64,000 nt of DNA, from the NCBI GenBank assembly GCA_015680685.1, contig MNCI01015499.1, forward strand, positions 1,446,306-1,510,305. The letters run 5' to 3'. The number at the start of each line of letters is the position of its first letter. Position 1 is the stretch's first letter. Below the pieces are notes generated by a model. It was not told the origin of the DNA and ran no database searches. It saw nothing but the letters and a program-made list of their open reading frames with translations. Shown in pieces: positions 58,425 through 64,000 of this stretch. The position numbers and the translations under genes were made by a program. Origin of the DNA: Gnetum montanum. Lineage: Eukaryota; Streptophyta; Gnetopsida; Gnetales; Gnetaceae.

Positions 58425-58996
58425 TGTGAGAGATGTCCCAGTGTGGTGGTTCTCTTGGGCTCTCCTCATGGTTTGGGGGCCATGGAACACTTTGAAGCAC
58501 CCTCGGGTGACTCTCAAGTGTTAAAAACCCCACCTTGACTTGGCAGTACCAAGCTAGCCATAGGAAACCCTCTTTTTGTAACTCTCTTCTAAGTTCTCTT
58601 CATTCCCTACTCATTGTGGAGAACTACATGGCTTTGATTCTACGATGGTCATAGATATGTAGGTAGCCAAGAATAGATAGTTTTGGTGCGATGCCAAGCC
58701 ACACCTTATACTAGATTGTGAGGGATCTGAGAATGAGGCACCTTCCCTTGTAGGTGCATCATTTCCCCTCCTACTAATGTTGTATACAAGGTTGTGTGTG
58801 TGCTTGTTTGCATGGTTCTCATTTTGGAGTTGGTTACCCTTCGTGATATGCATTGCCATATATGTTAAGAAGCTATGTTTCTGCTTGCACTCACTCATGA
58901 GTTGCTTGCTTGTTTAAGGCGTCTTCCCTAGGTCTTCCACCCTAGATCCATTGGATCTTAGTGAATTCCTTGGGGTGCTGGGGAAATTTTGTTACA
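58425..58996 (+). repeat. LTR-D 3' LTR
   Basis: It begins TGTGAGAGATGTCCCAGTG and ends TTTTGTTACA. It differs from the 5' LTR mainly by transitions and a small gap near its end. Confidence 0.88.
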
Positions 58997-59235
58997 ATAT
59001 GAGTTATTTTTCACCATTTTCCTCTATAAAGATCTAGATCTTTGTTTATTTGTAGTTTCTTCAAATCATCTTCAATTATGTGACTATTGTGCATTACATT
59101 TGGGGAATGTCCTAGTATCTACAAAATCTACAAAAGAAACTTATCCATGAGATTTGATAAGGTTTTATAGTTGGCTATCAACCTAATGCTAACCCTCCTC
59201 CTTTCATATTTGGGCTTGGGAAAAAGTCCAACCAA
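58997..59235 (+). repeat. SINE-like repeat, copy 1, right part
   Basis: It continues the repeat broken at 52330: ATGAGTTATTTTTCACC, CTCTATAAAGATCTAGATC, GGAATGTCCTAGTATCTAC, then GCTAACCCTCCTCC and GGGCTTGGGAAAAAGTCC. Aligned with 60144-60372. Confidence 0.65.
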
Positions 59236-60017
59236 TACATGCCCATAATACTTCTCATGAAAAAGTTCTCTCTCTTGGACTAGCATTATGATGAAAATTA
59301 TTTATTTTCCATGATAAAATCTAGCCAAGTAGTAGTTGTCAACCAAAATAATAATTTCCATGTTAAAGTTCAACGCTTAGCCTAGCATTATGATAATAAT
59401 TACTTAGTTTCTATGACAAAGTCCAACTAATAAGCGAAGTTGGTTTTCTCAACAAAATTTTTGGAACCTAATATAATTTGACTATAAGTACATTCTAACA
59501 CATATAACCAACATGATAGATTAGAAAAACTATAGAGAAGTATAATAATGCTTCAAGTGTGACAAAACCAACTCCACTAATGAAATATAACAATATCACA
59601 AAAGGAAGGTGAGTGAAGACCTTTTTTTTCTTTTCTTTTGTAACCTAAAAGAATGACTATAAGTATACCTCAAGCCATATAGGGAATAAGATGTATTAGA
59701 AGAATTATAGATAAATATAAAGATGACACAAGTATAATTTGAATTGGCAACCTCTTATCTAAGAAGAAAATGAACTAACCACTTGTGCCACTTATCACTA
59801 GCAAGTGTGACTCAAACTAGTAACCTATTGCTTGTAAATTCTTATCACATAGGAATCTAATCACTTGGAAAATTGGAACTTTTTTTGGATGGGGGTGGGG
59901 GTGGGGGTGTAACTTGTTCAAACTTGAAATAATGACTATAAGTACATACTAAGACATATAGCAAATATGAAAATTCAAGTAGGGGTGTTAAACCCCAAAA
60001 AAATATTAATTACTACT
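59236..60017. repeat. Cluster of short dispersed repeats with tRNA-like boxes
   Basis: CTAGCATTATGAT-A motifs with following sequence recur at about 59281 and 59390. A GACTATAAGTA-A block recurs at about 59489, 59656 and 59937. On the minus strand TGGCACAAGTGGTTAG (about 59795-59775) fits an A box, with a weak B box near 59735. These look like overlapping SINE remnants on the minus strand. Confidence 0.4.
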
Positions 60018-60372
60018 AATGAGATGTTAGCCTAGTGGTAAGACTCTTGATTTGAAAGCTCCAAGTTAGTGGCAATGCTAATTTATAAAGTTCTAATTAA
60101 ACTATATATATTTGGGTGTACCTATATTACAAAATTAGGTTAGCTACATGAGTTCTTTTTCACCATCGACCTCTATAAAAGCTAGATTTTTGTTTATTTG
60201 TAGTTTTTTCAAATCATCTTTGATCATGTGACTACTATGCATCACATTTAAGGAATGTCCTAGCATCTACAAAATCTGAAAAAAGAAAAAAAAAATTCAT
60301 CCATGAGATTTGACAAGGTTTTATAGCCCACTGCTAACCCTCCTTTTGTATACAAGCTTGGGACCAATATTC
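60018..60372 (+). repeat. SINE-like repeat, copy 2 (uninterrupted)
   Basis: The head GATGTTAGCCTAGTGGTAAG (about 60021) resembles an A box. The B box region CCAAGTTAGTGGCAATGC is degenerate. Then come TTAGGTTAGCTACATGAGTT, the CTCTATAAAAGCTAGAT block and the tail GCTAACCCTCC, GCTTGGGACC. It gives the empty-site reference for LTR-D. Confidence 0.6.
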
Positions 60373-60719
60373 ACAAAGTTAATAATAATAATTATTATTA
60401 TTAGTAAAAATAAAGAGTGTGTAGAAAACATCAAAAATAACATAGAAAGAAAAAAATTTCAAGTTTTAGAGATGCCTACTTATGTGTACAATCTTATAAC
60501 TAATTCTTTGAAAAAACAAAAGAAAAAATTAATTATTAATGAGGATGGCCCTAGTCCTAACAACATTAACATGACTTTCAACATTCATGATTGAACTTAG
60601 AATAGCAAAAGGATTCAAGGTAGCAATGGGAAATTGTAGCAAGATATAAATATTTGTAAAAAGCTAGATTTATAAGAAATTAGTAGCTCAATTTCTTCAT
60701 CACCATTATTTTGTTGCTC

Positions 60720-62176
60720 TCTATTAATCGTATATTAAACATCTTTATAAGAGAAATCCTTCCTTTTTCAATATGTTCCCTTATGAAATGATAATGAAAT
60801 TCAATATGTTTTATCCTTGCATGGAACTTGGGATTCTTTGATAAGAAGATTACACTTTGATTATCATAAGAAATTTCTAGCTTCTATTGCTTTTTCACAA
60901 AGTCAATGACTAAGTTTTGTAGTGAAACTACTTCGCTAATTACTTGAGAATCTACTACATACTTGACTTTAGTTGTTGATAATGCAACACAAATTTATTT
61001 CTTGTTAATCTAGCTAATAGCACCTATGTTCATTTTAAAGGCAAATTTGCTTCTAGATTTTCAGTGACTAATATCATCAACCCAATCAACATCTACAAAG
61101 CCATTCTATCCAAAGAAACTTTTCTTATAACAGATGAACAAATTAATAGTACCTCGAAGATACCTAAGAATTCTTTCAATAGTCACCAAATGTTCCTTTG
61201 CAAGATTAGATATAAAACTTCTTACAACTCCCATTGCATATGCAATAGTATGCCCACAAAAAACCATTGCATACATGAGGCTACATACAACATTAGCATA
61301 GGGGATTTTGCTCATTACGTCCATTTCTTCATCTATTGTAAGGCATTGCTCCATGGATAATTTCATGCTTACAGACAATGAAGTATGTACTACCTTATAA
61401 TCTAGCACATTATTTTTTTTCAAAATTTTATTAACATATGCAGATTAACCAAGCTATAACTTTTAGCCTTTTCTATCTCTTTTAATTTCTATGCCCTTTT
61501 ACTTGGAGTACTAAGGTCCTTTGTCTCAAATTAAGATGATAGATAACATTTTACCTTAGACATTTCTTGCATATTATTCCCTACTATCAACATATTATCA
61601 ACATGCAATAGTAGTATTAAACAAGTTTGTGAATATTTCTTTAAATACATGCATGGATCATTATCAAACCTTATAAAACCAAACCTTATCATGTAAGAAT
61701 AAAATTTTTTATATCATAGCATAAGGAATTTCTTCAACCCATACAATAATTTTAGCAAGTAACATATCATTTTCTCCTTGCTTTTAATCACATAACCTTC
61801 AGGCTCCTACATATAGATTTCTTCATTAAGATTTTCATGAAGAAAAGTAGTCTTAACATTCATTTTATGAAGCTAAAGATCTAAAGAAGCCACAAAAGAT
61901 AATAACAATCTTATAAAGGTTATCTTTACCATCGATGCAAAAAATTCTTTATGATTAATACCCTCTCTTTGAGAATATCCCTTTACTATGAGTCATACCT
62001 TTTATACTTTTTCTTCTTTTATCGAGAAGATCCATCTACAACCAGTTGGATTTCTTCAAGGGAAAGTTCAATAAGTTCATATGTTTTGTTTTTCATTAGT
62101 GATTTCATTTTCTCATTCATAGCATTTTTCCAAGCTTTACTAACATTTGAATCTAAATATTAAGGTGATTGTTTTA
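60720..62176 (-). pseudogene. Cop-G reverse transcriptase and RNase H remnant
   Basis: RT-distal blocks: MSKIPYANVVCSLMYAMVFC, IAYAMGVVRSFISNLAKEH and ILRYLRGTINL (about 61340-61150). RNase H follows: DVDWVDD-like sequence, ALSTTKVKYVVDSQVISEVV (about 60985-60925) and KNPKFHARIKHIEFHYHFIRE (about 60835-60773), the usual copia C-terminal block. Upstream RT remains lie at 61780-61920. The expected catalytic boxes are degraded. Confidence 0.84.
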
Positions 62177-62181
62177 CCTAA
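62177..62181 (+). repeat. Target site duplication of the solo LTR (left)
   Basis: CCTAA, identical to 63046-63050. Confidence 0.85.
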
Positions 62182-63045
62182 TGATGAACAACCATTTGTG
62201 TCGGCTACGATGTCAAGTACATGATGTTGGGGCCACGACGTCACATACCTGACATCAAGGCCTGGATAAGATGTTGGATATCTGACATTGGGGTATATTC
62301 CCCAAGTCTATAAATACCATGCCTAGGCTTCTGTTTTGAGTAAGTTTTTGATCATTCTTAGTCAGAGTAGCAAAGCTCTTGCAGTTTATTTTCCTCAAAG
62401 TTAGAATATTTTTTGAGTGCCCGCAAAAGGAGTCCAAAGTGTGTATGGTTCTTTGTTCGAGCACTAATGTACCTAAGTGCACTAGTGTCATAGGAATAAA
62501 ATGAACTCTTTTGACAATTCTTGCAACACTGAGAATAGCTTAATATTTTTTTTAATGCATTCTACTTTCTTGTTCGTTACTTTAATACATTTTATTAAGC
62601 AAATTATTTCCAACAATCAATAAACACAAGCATGACCACTTCAAGTATTCATATAGTACTTGATAACCCAGCAACGCTTAATGTTTGGTAGCCCAACAGT
62701 GCTATATGTGTTTAGGATGTGTCTAGGAAAGTGGGACGATTATTTGTGTTAGGCCAACTAGGAAATAGACATTAGTTTCAATCTACTCTACCCTTTATTC
62801 TTGTTGTAGGAAATTACATTCATAAAACATAAAATAATAAAATTTTATATACCTCAATTACACTTAAACCATACCCTTGAGTCTCACAAGTGTAGTTGAG
62901 AAGATAATGAATGTTCTCAATGCCATGTCACTTCCTAGAGGAACTAGTGTATAAGATAATTATAGGTCCATGAAATTTAACCAGATCACACGTAATGTCT
63001 TAGTGTTTCATATGGCTAGGCGTAGGGGTACCTCGCCACTCATTA
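62182..63045 (+). repeat. Solo LTR of the Athila/Tat-type gypsy group
   Basis: It begins TGATGAACAACC and ends CTCGCCACTCATTA (CA mutated), flanked by perfect CCTAA duplications. The U3 has a third kind of motif set (GATGTCAAGTACATGATGTTGG and relatives, shown here in part), then CTATAAATACCATG (62311). The R/U5 block TAGCAAAGCTCTTGCAGTTT matches Gyp-A. There are no internal sequences, so it formed by LTR-LTR recombination. Confidence 0.88.
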
Positions 63046-63050
63046 CCTAA
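63046..63050 (+). repeat. Target site duplication of the solo LTR (right)
   Basis: CCTAA. Confidence 0.85.
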
Positions 63051-63179
63051 TTTGACCTTCCTAATGACTAATCTTCTTCTTAAGGTAGATCATTATAGAC
63101 ATTAACTTAATCATCAACTTTCTCTACAATTAATTCCTAATCAATATCATTATAAGCTTTTTCTAGAATCTTGTCCTTA

Positions 63180-64000
63180 ACCACATCAAGTTAAGATGAT
63201 CTCAGGAACATCACATCTCTAGTGTAAATGATTCTATTAGTACATGGATTCCATAGCTTATACCCTTTTACATCATGATCATATCCACGAAAAATATATT
63301 TATTGAATTGATAATCTAATTTAGATCTAAATTCATTAGGCACATAATAATAAACGATACTTCCAAATACTCTCAAGTGATCAAATGAAACTTTTTTTCT
63401 GGTCCATATCTCTTGTTGGATTTTTCCATCCAAGATGATAAGGGCATTTTGTTAATTAAGTAGCAAGCTATCACCATAACTTGGGCCCAAAATTTCTTTT
63501 TGAGACTAGGAACATTTGGCATACATTGAGCTCATTCTAGAAGTGTTTTATTCATCCTCTCTGCAAATTCATTTTGCTCTAGAGTCCCTAAAATGCTTTT
63601 CAACTTCATCTAAATAAAATTCCCATCATTATCCATTCCAAGGAATCTACTTCTTTTGTTAGATTGATTTTTAGCAAGAGCTTTATATTCCCTAAATTTA
63701 TCAAAGACTTCATATTTAAATTTTTAAAAGTAAATCCATACTTTCATAGAGTAATCATCTATGGAGGATACATAATATTTAAATTCAATGATTAAAGCCA
63801 TCAAAACCAAACCAAACACATTATTATAAATTAGATTCAATATGTTTTTAGCTCTTTGAGTACTTGCAAGAAAGGTTAAATAATGTTTTTTTCCCTTTAG
63901 ACAATGTTCATAAAGAGATAAATGACCTTGGGCATTACCTTTGATTATACTTTCTTCTTGAAGAAGCTAGATGGACTTTTCTCTCATATGTTATAAATTC
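63180..64000 (-). pseudogene. Cop-G integrase remnant
   Basis: Minus strand. FLGMDNDGNF (about 63650) covers the second catalytic Asp region. EFAERMNKTLLE, a stop, then AQCMPNVPSLKKKFW (about 63570-63500) carries the conserved Glu block. The C-terminal part is well kept: FDHLRVFGSIVYYYVPNEF (about 63385), KYIFRGYDHDVKGYKLWN and NRIIYTRDVMF (about 63210). The N-terminal zinc part lies towards or beyond the window end. Confidence 0.83.

Larger units (their letters stand above)
52331..58996 (+). mobile_element. LTR-D: non-coding LTR retrotransposon (LARD-like)
   Basis: LTRs of 582 and 572 bases (52331-52912 and 58425-58996), a Met-type primer site, a purine tract and a near-perfect 5-base duplication define the element. 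The 5.5-kb interior has no gag, protease, RT or integrase motif that I could find on either strand, only short chance frames. It would therefore have depended on enzymes from another element. It holds an internal duplication around an unknown base at 56090. Confidence 0.82.
60700..64000 (-). mobile_element. Cop-G: Ty1/copia element, continues beyond the window
   Basis: Minus strand, from integrase at 64000 through RT to RNase H near 60720, with a gypsy solo LTR (62182-63045) inside. Its own LTRs are not visible: the 5' part is outside the window and the 3' LTR is lost or not recognised. It resembles Cop-F but is distinct. Many stops. Confidence 0.82.

Overview
This is plant nuclear DNA with no intact host gene that I can recognise. 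It is a graveyard of nested, heavily mutated retrotransposons: long Ty3/gypsy elements of Athila/Tat type, two Ty1/copia elements, one LINE family, tRNA-derived SINE pieces and one large non-coding LTR element. The age of the copies (many in-frame stops), the depth of nesting and the low gene content fit a very large plant genome. A gymnosperm seems likely, but that is inference; nothing in the sequence fixes the species. Element labels (Gyp-A, Gyp-B, Gyp-E, Cop-F, Cop-G, LTR-D) are local to this annotation.

Layout. 1-999: LTR-like sequence with two strong inverted repeats. 1000-6193 (- strand): Gyp-E, a gypsy element truncated inside reverse transcriptase (RT). 6194-9527: AT-rich sequence with an old LINE fragment (about 7905-8690, -). 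9528-10442: a probable LTR containing eight 17-bp tandem repeats. 11385-16234 (-): Cop-F, a complete but dead copia element with TTAAG target duplications. 16600-48840: a three-level nest. A + strand LINE (ORF1 left, ORF2 right) is split by Gyp-B (17485-46103, duplication AGGCA), and Gyp-B is split by Gyp-A (24033-36235, duplication ATAAT). 48850-51200: a more GC-rich stretch, perhaps low-copy. 52331-58996: LTR-D, an LTR element with no recognisable proteins, inserted in a SINE-like repeat whose second copy lies at about 60018-60372. 60700-64000 (-): Cop-G, interrupted by a gypsy solo LTR (62182-63045, duplication CCTAA).

How the parts relate. Gyp-A has the order LTR, Asp-type primer site, gag, protease, RT, RNase H, integrase, long spacer, an extra 3' ORF (ORF3), LTR. 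Gyp-B has the same kind of LTR, primer site, gag and protease but no RT, RNase H or integrase. It goes straight to the spacer and ORF3, and this spacer plus ORF3 unit of about 4.85 kb is tandemly duplicated. Gyp-B would therefore have needed enzymes from an autonomous relative such as Gyp-A. The second unit keeps the empty version of the Gyp-A insertion site, so the duplication came before Gyp-A inserted.

The most unusual feature is ORF3 with its leader. ORF3 sits in the env position of Athila-like elements, but its central block looks like the domain called 'putative plant transposon protein' and it ends in a long coiled coil. The spacer before it carries the same family-specific short motifs, followed by a TATA-like box, as the U3 of that element's own LTR. 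This suggests a second, internal promoter for ORF3.
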